Source of the DNA: Nitrospina sp.
Lineage (GTDB): Bacteria; Nitrospinota; Nitrospinia; Nitrospinales; VA-1
Assembly: GCA_003545625.1 (NCBI GenBank)
Contig: DODH01000024.1
Coordinates: 532 to 12,751 of the forward strand
Reading direction: 5' to 3'
Length of the DNA stretch: 12,220 nucleotides
Shown: positions 1-7,441 of the stretch, piece by piece
Layout: each line of letters starts with the position of its first letter
Numbering within the stretch: the first letter of the stretch is position 1
Notes under the pieces: generated by a model
Told to the model about the DNA's origin: nothing
Seen by the model: the letters and a program-made list of their open reading frames with translations, nothing else
Databases searched by the model: none
Program-made: the position numbers and the translations under genes

Positions 1-95
1 GCCTGTTCTACCGCCTTGACCTCATCCCCCAGCCGGGAAAAATCTGCGGAAAGGATGGAGGGAGCGATGATTACCCCGTCTGTCTTCTGCACCAT
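1..95 (-). CDS. rpe: Ribulose-phosphate 3-epimerase, N-terminal fragment (cut by left edge)
   Basis: Reading the minus strand from an ATG at 95-93 gives about 31 residues that run off the left edge. They contain the signature IIAPSILSADFSRLGDEV, the first beta strand and first substrate-loop region of ribulose-phosphate 3-epimerases (the family pattern is IAPSILSADF followed by a conserved L-x-x-E helix). The enzyme interconverts ribulose 5-phosphate and xylulose 5-phosphate in the cytoplasmic pentose phosphate and Calvin pathways. This ATG is preferred because a GGAG sits about 8 nt upstream. An in-frame ATG at 134-132 would add 13 residues that do not resemble the family. The catalytic Asp and His residues lie outside the window. 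The identification is firm despite the short length because the motif is highly diagnostic. Confidence 0.88.
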   Translation of the reverse strand, partial: MVQKTDGVIIAPSILSADFSRLGDEVKAVEQ

Positions 96-138
96 GGATA
101 TTCTCCATACATAAATTAATTCGACCCGAAGCATAGCA

Positions 139-173
139 TATGCTGAAAAATCGTTCCATTTTTATACAGCATA
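139..173. repeat. Imperfect inverted repeat between rpe and clc
   Basis: TATGCTG followed by AAAAAT (139-151) pairs with ATTTTT (158-163) and CAGCATA (167-173). This gives a 13-bp stem with a CGTTCC loop and a 3-nt bulge (ATA, 164-166). The left arm overlaps a 10-bp palindrome, AGCATATGCT (135-144). Neither strand has a T-tract directly after the stem, so it is not a standard intrinsic terminator. It lies in the divergent region, so it may be an operator or a leader structure for either gene. The role is unknown. Confidence 0.5.
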
Positions 174-205
174 ATTAGCTTCTGGTACTCAATGGCTTCT
201 TTCAT

Positions 206-211
206 TATAAT
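206..211 (+). promoter_or_regulatory. Possible -10 box for clc
   Basis: A perfect TATAAT lies at 206-211 in the correct orientation for clc. The -35 position at 17-bp spacing (183-188, TGGTAC) is poor and there is no extended -10 TG. If used, transcription would start near 218, and the leader would contain the two hairpins at 223-270. Confidence 0.35.
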
Positions 212-222
212 GGTTGGTTTTA

Positions 223-274
223 GAGTATCACTACTCGTCGGACATTTTCTCTACGGCCAACTCGCTGGCCTTTT
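223..274 (+). promoter_or_regulatory. Two hairpins in the presumed clc leader, the second terminator-like
   Basis: GAGTA (223-227) and TACTC (232-236) form a perfect 5-bp stem around TCAC. GGCCA (255-259) and TGGCC (266-270) form a perfect GC-rich 5-bp stem around ACTCGC, followed at once by TTTT (271-274). The second element has the form of a weak intrinsic terminator or attenuator, 12 nt before the GTG at 287. I found no recognised riboswitch consensus here. Whether it acts on clc depends on the true start of that gene. Confidence 0.4.
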
Positions 275-286
275 GGATTACTATTC

Positions 287-2119
287 GTGCCCAAAATTAT
301 AAGGGCCGCTCACGGGCGAAAGAACTTTTTAGAGATGCTCTTATACCCTCTACTTTTTAAGCCCATGCAGACTGCACTCGAAAATCTCCGTGAGAAGATC
401 AAAGTCCTCTTGATGCAGGACCACAACATGTTACTGCTGGCAGCAGTGATCGGATTTCTGGCAGGGCTGGCATCGACCCTGTTTCGCTGGCTGATCGGAT
501 TTTTTGGGGTTGTTTTTTCTCCTGAGGGACTGTCCTGGATTGGAATAACCGGCTCTACGGTTCCTCTGCTGTTACCACTCATGCCAATGATCGGTGGCAT
601 CATTACCGGTGCCATCTGCCATTTTTTCCCCGATGCCGTTAAGGAAAATGGAGTACATCGGGTCATGCACGCGGTCGCCCTGAAAGCGGGAAAGATTCGC
701 AAACGCACCTTGCTGACTTGTTCCACCACATCGGCACTTACCATTGGGTCCGGCGGTTCAGCGGGACGAGAAGGCCCTACCGTTCAGATCGGCTCGGCGG
801 TTGGTTCGGCTCTGGGCAACTTATTTCATCTTTCCCATGAAAGGGTGCAGATTTTAGTCGGCTGTGGAGCGGCGGCAGGAATTGCCGCATCCTTCAATGC
901 TCCTTTGGCGGGGGTCCTGTTCGCTCTGGAGATCATCCTCACTGACTTCACCATCCATACGTTTAGTCCCATCGTGGTCGCCTCGGTGATTGGCACGGCC
1001 ACTGGCCGAGCCCTTGAGGGCAACGAAATCACTTTCCATGTACCGGTTCATGAATTGGTCAGCTACTCGGAAATCATTTTTTATTTGTTCCTCGGGATCC
1101 TGTGCGGAGTGGTTTCAAAATTATTCACATTCTGCTATTTCAAGGTGCATGAAATTTTTGACGAGAAGATTAATCTCCCAAAACCTTTGAAACCTGCTCT
1201 CGGAGGTCTGATCGTTGGATTCATCGCACTATTATCTCCGGCGATTCTGGGAAACGGCTACGACTTCATGGAACAGGCCCTGGCTGGGGACATCTTCTGG
1301 GGACTGGCATTCATGCTGATTTTTTTGAAAATCATCAGCACATCCGTAACACTGGGTTCGGGAGGGCTCGGCGGAATATTCGCTCCTTCCCTGTTCATTG
1401 GTGCCATGCTGGGTGCCGCCTATGGAACCCTGGTGCATGCGATCAATCCGGGCTTTACTGCATCTCCCGAGACCTATGCACTAGTAGGAATGGGTGCCGT
1501 AGCAGGAGCTGTAATGCAAGCTCCTTTGACCAATATTCTGATGTTGTTTGAGTTGACCAACGATTACACCATCATTTTGCCGATCATGATCACCTGCATC
1601 GTTTCGGCCTATACCTTTCGCAACTTCGACAAAAACTCCATTTATATTCAGAAACTGCTGAAGGAAGGAATCAACATCCAACACGGCCGGGAGGTTTCCA
1701 TTCTCAACGCCATAAAAGTCAGTGATGTTTTAAGTCGAGATGTAACGACGATTCCCGAAGCTATGCCTTTCAGGAAAATCCTGGAAACTATTTCATATTC
1801 CAAGAACTTTTATTTTCCCGTGGTAAACAACCAGGGAGAGATGTCTGGCATTTTGTCGTTCCACATGATTCGAGAAATGATTTTTGAAGAAAACCTGGGC
1901 GACCTGGTAGTCGCCAACGATTTGAAAGTCAAGTCAGTGATGACTCTCACGCCGGAAAATAACCTCAACCAGGCTATGGAGTTGTTCGCGAAACTTGATG
2001 TGGAACAACTTCCCGTAGTCCGCCGGGACGATCCCAAACGGGTAATCGGCATGGTCAACCGGGGGGAAGTGGTTGCCGCTTACAACCGCGAAGTTCTGGT
2101 CGCTGGATTCGACCGATAA
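287..2119 (+). CDS. ClC-family anion channel/transporter with C-terminal CBS pair
   Basis: This is an inner-membrane ClC protein of 610 residues, moving chloride or a related anion, with or without proton exchange. The membrane core (about residues 48-455) has the family motifs: GSGGSAGREGP (154-164, with gating Glu162), FNAPLAG (203-209), GSGGLGGIFAP (357-367) and a helix rich in small residues ending in ILMLFELTND. Two CBS domains follow, from about 477 and 548, which usually sense adenine nucleotides. Two positions are unusual. The GSGIP selectivity segment of E. coli ClC corresponds to ENGVH (120-124), and the internal proton glutamate (Glu203 in E. coli) corresponds to Ile216. The start is uncertain: GTG at 287 gives the longest frame, but ATG at 335 and 365 are alternatives and none has a clear Shine-Dalgarno. 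apbE follows after 7 nt, probably in the same transcript. The family call is secure; the substrate and channel-versus-exchanger mode are not. Confidence 0.96.
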   Translation: MPKIIRAAHGRKNFLEMLLYPLLFKPMQTALENLREKIKVLLMQDHNMLLLAAVIGFLAGLASTLFRWLIGFFGVVFSPEGLSWIGITGSTVPLLLPLMPMIGGIITGAICHFFPDAVKENGVHRVMHAVALKAGKIRKRTLLTCSTTSALTIGSGGSAGREGPTVQIGSAVGSALGNLFHLSHERVQILVGCGAAAGIAASFNAPLAGVLFALEIILTDFTIHTFSPIVVASVIGTATGRALEGNEITFHVPVHELVSYSEIIFYLFLGILCGVVSKLFTFCYFKVHEIFDEKINLPKPLKPALGGLIVGFIALLSPAILGNGYDFMEQALAGDIFWGLAFMLIFLKIISTSVTLGSGGLGGIFAPSLFIGAMLGAAYGTLVHAINPGFTASPETYALVGMGAVAGAVMQAPLTNILMLFELTNDYTIILPIMITCIVSAYTFRNFDKNSIYIQKLLKEGINIQHGREVSILNAIKVSDVLSRDVTTIPEAMPFRKILETISYSKNFYFPVVNNQGEMSGILSFHMIREMIFEENLGDLVVANDLKVKSVMTLTPENNLNQAMELFAKLDVEQLPVVRRDDPKRVIGMVNRGEVVAAYNREVLVAGFDR

Positions 2120-2126
2120 AAATACG

Positions 2127-3161
2127 ATGTCCTACCATTCCCGGAACACCTTAACTATCTTGCTCTGTTTGGGAATCTTCGTCTCCGCTTGTGGAAAACC
2201 TGAATCCTTTGTTCACCGCAGGTCCCAGTTTTTGATGGGAACCCTTGTCGAAATTTCCGTTTTTGAAAAAGATAAAGACATCGCCCAGCTTGCCATTCAG
2301 AAAGCCTTCAACGAAATTCAAAGGATGGAAGAATTGATGAGCACCCGTATCCCCGGTTCGGAGATTTCTAAAATCAATCGATCGGCAGGCCTTGGGCCAG
2401 TACCCGTATCTGCCGAAGTCTTTGCTGTTATCGAGCAAGCTCTCTACTGGGCCGAACAAACTAATGGTGCTTTGGATATAAGCTTGGAACCCGTTCAGAA
2501 GCTTTGGGATTTTGATGGCAACCACTCTTCCCTGCCTGATAAAAACGCGCTTGAACAGGCCTTGTCCAAAGTGGGTTACAGAAAAATCCAGCTGAAAAAT
2601 CAGACTGTATTTTTGACGGAAAAGGGAATGGGTCTTCATCTCGGCGCAATTGCCAAAGGATACGCTGTGGACCGGGCAATAAAGATATTGAAAGAATCAA
2701 ATATCCATCACGCTCTCGTCAATGCCGGGGGGGACCTTAAAACACTGGGTTTAAGACCCGATCAAACCGCGTGGAAAATCGGCCTGCAACGTCCCAGAAA
2801 ACCCGAATCGATCCTGGCATCCTTTTCTCTTTCAGGAAAAGCCGTCGCCACTTCCGGTGACTATCAAAAATATTTCGAGCATGAAGGCACCCGTTATCAC
2901 CACATCCTGAATCCAAAAACAGGATACCCGGTTACCGGTGTGATGTCCGCAACAGTAGTCACCGAAACTGTCATGGATGCGGACGCCCTTTCCACAGCCC
3001 TGTTCGTCATGGGCACAAAAAAGGGGTTGGCTTTCATCAACTCCCTGAAAGATGTCGAAGGACTCCTCATGAATCAGGACAGCGCCCTTCACTTCTCCCA
3101 AGGCATGAAAGATTTAGCTGGTTTTTCCCTCGCTCGCGTTAAAGATAACCTCAGCCATTAA
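2127..3161 (+). CDS. apbE: FAD:protein FMN transferase, lipoprotein (ApbE family)
   Basis: The protein has 344 residues, normal for ApbE. These enzymes use FAD and Mg2+ to attach FMN through a phosphodiester bond to Ser/Thr of exported flavoproteins such as NqrB/NqrC and RnfG/RnfD. The N-terminus has a hydrophobic stretch (9-21) and a lipobox VSAC with Cys22, so it should be a periplasm-facing lipoprotein. Family motifs occur in order: MGTLVEISV (37-45), DISLEPVQKLW (117-127), LGAIAKGYAVDRA (172-184), NAGGD (199-203), ATSGDY (241-246), HHILNPKTGYP (258-268) and the metal-binding DADALST (284-290). I chose ATG 2127 over a longer frame from 2073 because it begins directly before the signal sequence and does not overlap clc. 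No Shine-Dalgarno is visible, which suggests translational coupling to clc. No obvious flavoprotein substrate is encoded nearby. The 3' end overlaps the opposing SGNH gene by 48 nt. Confidence 0.96.
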   Translation: MSYHSRNTLTILLCLGIFVSACGKPESFVHRRSQFLMGTLVEISVFEKDKDIAQLAIQKAFNEIQRMEELMSTRIPGSEISKINRSAGLGPVPVSAEVFAVIEQALYWAEQTNGALDISLEPVQKLWDFDGNHSSLPDKNALEQALSKVGYRKIQLKNQTVFLTEKGMGLHLGAIAKGYAVDRAIKILKESNIHHALVNAGGDLKTLGLRPDQTAWKIGLQRPRKPESILASFSLSGKAVATSGDYQKYFEHEGTRYHHILNPKTGYPVTGVMSATVVTETVMDADALSTALFVMGTKKGLAFINSLKDVEGLLMNQDSALHFSQGMKDLAGFSLARVKDNLSH

Positions 3162-4262
3162 ACCATGCCCGATTTCATTCGGGTGGCAACGATCCGGAAA
3201 CAGGAAGGCCAGCATGGGGTTGGCTTCCATTCCCTCCCCATAAGCCTCGAAGTAGGTCACAAACTGGTCAGGAAACCGATCATGAACAGTAGACAAAAAA
3301 GGTTCAAGTTCTGAAGGGAAATTAAAGAAGGGAATCTTTTTATTGTTGGCGGTTTGCTTTGCTGTATCCTGGTATTCTGCAAAATTGCAGACGCTGACCA
3401 ATACAGGTTTCGCCCCCTTTTCCCGCACCGCCTCTATCAACGCCGCAAGGTTTTCGCGGTATTGTGTTAAAGGAACCCGCCTCGCGCCTTCCTTATATTC
3501 AAAATCAGGTTCGGGCAACCGCCATGTCCGCATCCATCTAAAAAGCAAAGTTTGTCTCATGTTCCAATTGATTTTCCCCATTAGGGAATTTCGCGATTCA
3601 AATTGCCGGCGATCCGTTTGCAACGAGGGATAGGAATCATTCCACCCGAAGGAAAGAATAACCCAGTCGCCATTTTTCACCTCATCCAACCCCTGCCACA
3701 ATAATTTTCCCTGGAAGGAGGAAAAACCGGGAAGAGACAAATTCCTCAATTTAAAACGAACGGATGAAGTATTTAATTTTTCAACCAGCAGGGAGGAATA
3801 AGTCTTTTCATAATCCACCCCCCAACCGAAACTGCTGGAGTCTCCCAGTACATAGAGGGTTTTTGCTACTTTTTTAGTGTCACCGCTTGCAGGCACACGA
3901 AACCCTTCGGTGTCGGAGACAATTGTCCAGGGAGGAAGCTTGTCCACCACCAGGGCAGAGGAATAGTTCTGAACCGTGATCGAGATATTGGGTTTGAGCT
4001 TATAACCATAGCGCAAATCAGGCTGGTAGGCATAGACATCTTCATTCACAAATCCCTGTGCGGCCACAAACTGCTGGTATTTATCTAATACCACAGGGTC
4101 CAGCTCTTCCATCCAGGAAGGGATTGCATAGGCTTTATAATGGAATGCCGGCTCAAACCCGGAAAACCTGAGAACCAGTTCGATAAACCCGAAAAAGAAA
4201 AAGACAGTTCCTACAGAAAATAAAAAAGACTGAAGAATTTTTATTCTTTTTGGCGGGGCCAC
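3114..4262 (-). CDS. Membrane-anchored SGNH/GDSL-type hydrolase
   Basis: The protein has 382 residues, with one N-terminal membrane segment (about 9-31, rich in Phe) acting as anchor or uncleaved signal. The rest is probably periplasmic. SGNH blocks are visible: GDSSSFGWG (140-148) with nucleophile Ser142, a candidate oxyanion Gly179 in LPGFSS, GWND with Asn208, and DRCHPN with Asp357 and His360 completing the triad. The family includes esterases, lipases and carbohydrate O-acetyl esterases or transferases; the substrate cannot be told from sequence. The start is GTG at 4262, supported by AAGGTGG a few bases upstream and by the membrane segment beginning soon after it. It lies 16 nt after the copA stop, so it is likely co-transcribed with copA, though a functional tie to copper is not evident. 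The last 48 nt overlap the end of apbE on the other strand. Confidence 0.88.
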   Translation of the reverse strand: MAPPKRIKILQSFLFSVGTVFFFFGFIELVLRFSGFEPAFHYKAYAIPSWMEELDPVVLDKYQQFVAAQGFVNEDVYAYQPDLRYGYKLKPNISITVQNYSSALVVDKLPPWTIVSDTEGFRVPASGDTKKVAKTLYVLGDSSSFGWGVDYEKTYSSLLVEKLNTSSVRFKLRNLSLPGFSSFQGKLLWQGLDEVKNGDWVILSFGWNDSYPSLQTDRRQFESRNSLMGKINWNMRQTLLFRWMRTWRLPEPDFEYKEGARRVPLTQYRENLAALIEAVREKGAKPVLVSVCNFAEYQDTAKQTANNKKIPFFNFPSELEPFLSTVHDRFPDQFVTYFEAYGEGMEANPMLAFLFPDRCHPNEIGHGLMAEVIFNASEGKTS

Positions 4263-4278
4263 AAGCCACCTTAGTAAA

Positions 4279-6741
4279 CTAAAATTTGGAAGGAGAAAAG
4301 CGTTTCAGTAAAAGAGAGTTTCCAACCACCGAAACGGAACTCAAAGACATTGCCACAGCGGCAAACACAGGTTTCAGGAGGATTCCGTAAAAAGGATACA
4401 AGAGCCCCGCCGCAATAGGAATTCCCAGCACATTATAAAAGAAAGCCCAGAAAAGATTCTGCCTGATTTTCGTAAGTGTTTTTCTGCTCAGTTCAATGGC
4501 TTGCGGCACAGCCCGAAGATCTGAGGTAACCAGAGTGATGTCTGACGCCTCCATCGCGACATCCGTACCGCTCCCCAAAGCAATGCCCACTGTGGACTCG
4601 GCCAAAGCGGGAGCATCATTGATTCCATCGCCCACCATCGCGACCTTATGTCCTTGCGCAACCAGTTTTCTGATTTCGTCCCTCTTTTGTGCAGGCAGGA
4701 CTCCCGCGACCACATCATCTATTTCCAGTTTCCGGGCAACTGCCTGCGCAGTTTTTCGGTTATCGCCCGTCACCATCATCACTTTTAATCCCATCATTTT
4801 GAGACGGTGAACGGTTTCCTTCGCATAGGGCTTTAATGCATCAATGGTAGTGATGATACCTTCAACATTTCCATCTACACTTAAAATCATGGGAGTTTTT
4901 CCCTGCCCGGTCAACTTTTCCAGATCTTCCCTCACCAGGGAGAAATCAATTTTCTTTTCTTCCATTAATTTCATATTACCTAGAAAAATATTTTTACCCT
5001 CTATCTTTCCCTGCACCCCGAAACCGGGCAAAGCCTCAAAGTCAGAAAGTGTTTCGAGCCTGAGGCCGCGCTTCTTCACTTCAGAAACCACAGCCTGGGC
5101 TAAAGGGTGCTCCGAATTTTTTTCCAGAGAGCCGGCCAGTACCAGCAAATGGTCCGTATCCAATACGGCTCCGGGAGACAAAAGTACATCGGCTACTTCC
5201 GGTTTGCCACTGGTAAGGGTTCCCGTTTTATCAAACACAATCGTATCCAGTTTTTCAGCCTGCTCCAAAGCCTCACCACCCTTGATCAGGATACCCATTT
5301 CCGCACCCTTTCCGGTTCCGACCATGATCGCGGTGGGAGTGGCAAGACCCAACGCACAGGGGCAAGCAATGATCATTACTGAAATGAATGCCATCAAGGC
5401 AAAGAGAAACGGCGTAGTCGGCAAGGGACCAAAAGAATCGCCAAAGCTCCACCAGAATGCGAAAACCAAAAGAGCCAGAACAATCACCACAGGCACAAAG
5501 ATTGCGGCAATTTTATCCGCCAGCCTTTGCACCGGCGCTTTCGACCCTTGCGCCTGTTCTACCAGATGAATGATCTGCGCCAGCAGGGTATCTTTTCCCA
5601 GGCGGGTCACCCGCATTTTAAAAAATCCGGTTTTGTTGATACTCGCCCCGATCACTTCATCGCCGGATTTTTTTTCCACCGGAACACTTTCACCGGTCAG
5701 CATCGATTCATCAATGGATGATTGCCCATTAATCAGGATTCCATCTACAGGAATCTTCTCTCCGGGCCGGACCAGAACCAGGTCCCCCACCACTAAATCT
5801 TCCACGCTGATTTCAAGCTCTTTGCCATCCCTTTCAACATGCGCGGTTTTAGGTTGCAGTCCCATCAACTTCTTTATCGCGGAAGAAGCACTATGCTTGG
5901 CACGCGCTTCCATCCAGCGCCCAAGCAGGACCAGCGTAATGATCATGACCGACGTATCGTAATAGACTTCGGGAGTACCGACAGGGAAAAGGGTAGCGAA
6001 AATACTGTAAAAATAGGCAGACGATGTGCCCACGGCAATGAGCGTATTCATGTCGGCGTAACCATGGCGGAATCCGTTGAACGCACCTCGATAAAACTGC
6101 CAGCCGCAAAAAAACTGTACCGGGGTGGCCAGAACAAACAAAAGAACATTCTTCAGTTCGATATTAAATAACGACTGCATGGACAAAAACATTACTACCA
6201 GGCTAATGAGTCCACTTAGAATTAGTTTCTGTTTTAATTGGGCCAGATGTTTAAGATGGCGCTCTTCATCCGTCTGGGACGAAATACCTTCCGATTCTTC
6301 CAGTGCAGGCAAAAGATGATAACCGGCTTCTTCCAAAGCCGATCTCAAGACTTCAAAATCCAGCAGAGCCGGGGTGTAATCGATCAGCACCTGCTCAGTA
6401 GCCAGGTTCACCTCGACCTCCCGGACCCCCTCCAGCGACGCAAGTTTTTTCTCAACCCGTGAAACGCAGGAGGCGCAGGTCATGCCTTCTACAGGAAACA
6501 ACCTGCGAAGCCCGGGAATTTCAAATCCCAGTTTTTCGATTGTCTTGGGGAACTGGTTTGCAGATATTTTTTGCGGATCAAACTCGATGGTAGCCACTTC
6601 CGCGGCAAAATTAACATGGACAGAGTCCACCCCTTCCAGTTCGCCAACCTTTTTTTCGATCCGTGCCGAACAACTGGCACAACTCATGCCCTTAACCGGA
6701 AGGGTTATATTTTCTTTATTTATGGATTTATGATCCGGCAT
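4279..6741 (-). CDS. copA: P1B-type Cu(I)-transporting ATPase (CopA-like)
   Basis: This is an 820-residue heavy-metal P-type ATPase that exports Cu(I), possibly Ag(I), across the inner membrane. Two N-terminal HMA domains carry GMSCASC (Cys21/Cys24) and GMTCASC (Cys89/Cys92). Then come paired membrane helices and the metal-site motif CPC (460-462). Cytoplasmic motifs are DKTGT with phosphorylated Asp504, SEHP with His545, TGDN, and GDGIND (704-709). The last helices contain YNVLGIP and MSLSSVSV, matching the YN and M-x-x-S-S residues that define the Cu(I) group (P1B-1). The length is typical. ATG 6741 is chosen; GTG at 6750 would add three residues, and neither has a Shine-Dalgarno. No CueR- or CsoR-type regulator or copper chaperone gene is visible beside it. 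The zinc-ribbon gene lies about 110 nt upstream on the same strand. Confidence 0.97.
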   Translation of the reverse strand: MPDHKSINKENITLPVKGMSCASCSARIEKKVGELEGVDSVHVNFAAEVATIEFDPQKISANQFPKTIEKLGFEIPGLRRLFPVEGMTCASCVSRVEKKLASLEGVREVEVNLATEQVLIDYTPALLDFEVLRSALEEAGYHLLPALEESEGISSQTDEERHLKHLAQLKQKLILSGLISLVVMFLSMQSLFNIELKNVLLFVLATPVQFFCGWQFYRGAFNGFRHGYADMNTLIAVGTSSAYFYSIFATLFPVGTPEVYYDTSVMIITLVLLGRWMEARAKHSASSAIKKLMGLQPKTAHVERDGKELEISVEDLVVGDLVLVRPGEKIPVDGILINGQSSIDESMLTGESVPVEKKSGDEVIGASINKTGFFKMRVTRLGKDTLLAQIIHLVEQAQGSKAPVQRLADKIAAIFVPVVIVLALLVFAFWWSFGDSFGPLPTTPFLFALMAFISVMIIACPCALGLATPTAIMVGTGKGAEMGILIKGGEALEQAEKLDTIVFDKTGTLTSGKPEVADVLLSPGAVLDTDHLLVLAGSLEKNSEHPLAQAVVSEVKKRGLRLETLSDFEALPGFGVQGKIEGKNIFLGNMKLMEEKKIDFSLVREDLEKLTGQGKTPMILSVDGNVEGIITTIDALKPYAKETVHRLKMMGLKVMMVTGDNRKTAQAVARKLEIDDVVAGVLPAQKRDEIRKLVAQGHKVAMVGDGINDAPALAESTVGIALGSGTDVAMEASDITLVTSDLRAVPQAIELSRKTLTKIRQNLFWAFFYNVLGIPIAAGLLYPFYGILLKPVFAAVAMSLSSVSVVGNSLLLKRFSPSKF

Positions 6742-6765
6742 AGTGAACACAAGTTAAAAAATAAT

Positions 6766-6771
6766 ACTATA
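6766..6771 (-). promoter_or_regulatory. Possible -10 box for copA
   Basis: On the minus strand TATAGT (6771-6766) sits about 25 nt before the copA ATG. No good -35 box and no clear CueR-type dyad is seen upstream. If used, the leader would be only about 15-20 nt, without a Shine-Dalgarno. The rest of the gap up to 6851 shows nothing else I can support. Weak call. Confidence 0.22.
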
Positions 6772-6851
6772 CTAGGATACACATATTTAGGGACCGAGTC
6801 TAACAGCACCCATCGGAAAAAATGGAGATAGCGTAGATTTTAAGGGGAGCT

Positions 6852-7247
6852 CTATTTATTGCTGAACAGGGTTTTCAGGGTAACCACACCGTAGCCCATT
6901 AGAAGGAGAGCAATCAGTCCACTGGAAAAAGAGTTCTGGCTCATGGCGGTGGTGAACACAAAGATGCCCACTCCACTTAAAACCAATCCGAGGACAAAAA
7001 AACCGAAAGAACGGTAGACCGGGGTTTTGCTTTCCAGATTGTCACGCTTTTGCTTGAGTTGCCACCGCCAGCGGAGGATATAATAGGTCTGGCGAACCCA
7101 GTTGAACAAACCGCTATCTTCAATCAGACTGGACCGACAGTACATGCATTGGCTATCGGTATTGCGGTTGGGAAATCCGCAATTCAGACACAACTTGGTG
7201 TCCTGACTCTGTTTTAAAGTCACGGGTTCTTTTTTAGGTTTGTCCAT
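6852..7247 (-). CDS. Zinc-ribbon membrane protein of unknown function
   Basis: This is a small protein of 131 residues. Near the N-terminus it has a CLNC (20-23) and CMYC (34-37) pair with a 10-residue spacer, the four-cysteine pattern of a zinc ribbon. A basic, Trp/Arg/Lys-rich linker (about 50-75) follows, then two probable membrane segments (about 81-101 and 108-126). The topology suggests a cytoplasmic metal-binding head on a two-helix anchor. I do not recognise a named family. It starts at ATG 7247 with no strong Shine-Dalgarno; a perfect 12-bp palindrome lies 8 nt upstream. It precedes copA by about 110 nt on the same strand, so co-transcription is possible but unproven. The coordinated metal could be zinc, or structural only. 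Composition and the clean cysteine motif argue for a real gene. Confidence 0.75.
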   Translation of the reverse strand: MDKPKKEPVTLKQSQDTKLCLNCGFPNRNTDSQCMYCRSSLIEDSGLFNWVRQTYYILRWRWQLKQKRDNLESKTPVYRSFGFFVLGLVLSGVGIFVFTTAMSQNSFSSGLIALLLMGYGVVTLKTLFSNK

Positions 7248-7254
7248 ATGACTG

Positions 7255-7304
7255 AACTCTAGAGTTTAATCCCTTCATCGGCAGATTTTGCCAAAAGGAT
7301 TAAA
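7255..7304 (-). promoter_or_regulatory. Overlapping palindrome and inverted repeat before the zinc-ribbon gene
   Basis: AACTCTAGAGTT (7255-7266) is a perfect 12-bp palindrome ending 8 nt before the start codon, where a ribosome binding site would lie. It overlaps the left arm of a perfect 8-bp inverted repeat, TTTAATCC (7265-7272) with GGATTAAA (7297-7304). That repeat encloses a small GGCA/TGCC stem (7280-7283 with 7289-7292). Possible roles are a repressor operator or mutually exclusive leader hairpins. I did not find a good promoter for this gene. Confidence 0.4.
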
Positions 7305-7375
7305 AAACCTGAGTTTATGAGTATTTAAATTTTATTACTTATGGCTAACCCTGTCAATCTCCAATACTTTTGGCA

Positions 7376-7404
7376 TTGAACTGCAAGGCTCAATTACCTA
7401 TAAT
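7376..7404 (+). promoter_or_regulatory. Sigma70-type promoter for the FGE-fold gene
   Basis: TTGAAC (7376-7381) and a perfect TATAAT (7399-7404) are separated by exactly 17 bp. Transcription would begin near 7411, giving a leader of about 31 nt to the ATG at 7442. The leader is A/T-rich and has no visible Shine-Dalgarno. Confidence 0.72.
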
Positions 7405-7441
7405 CCTGCCTTACTTTTTAAACATTTAAAATTCTATTGTA

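Noticed and set aside
206..286. Fluoride riboswitch before the ClC gene
   Set aside because: Fluoride riboswitches often precede CLC-F genes, but the conserved GGxGATGG and downstream pairing elements are not present, and the protein lacks the CLC-F Met at the selectivity position.
310..744. 144-codon minus-strand frame inside clc
   Set aside because: It is antisense to conserved ClC helices, with no recognisable protein features and no start signal.
2073..2126. Longer N-terminus for apbE starting inside clc
   Set aside because: It would place 18 extra residues before the lipoprotein signal and overlap clc by 47 nt. ATG 2127 gives a standard signal peptide.
4844..5569. Long open frame of 241 codons on the plus strand inside copA
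   Set aside because: It lies wholly antisense to conserved P-type ATPase motifs, is rich in Ser/Thr/Pro/Arg as expected from a shadow frame, and shows no domain.
6751..6851. CueR-type operator for copA
   Set aside because: No long-spacer promoter with the expected dyad could be seen between the zinc-ribbon gene and copA.
7341..7379. Tiny 12-codon frame before the FGE-fold gene
   Set aside because: It lies upstream of and overlaps the -35 box of a strong promoter, has no ribosome site and would not be in the transcript.
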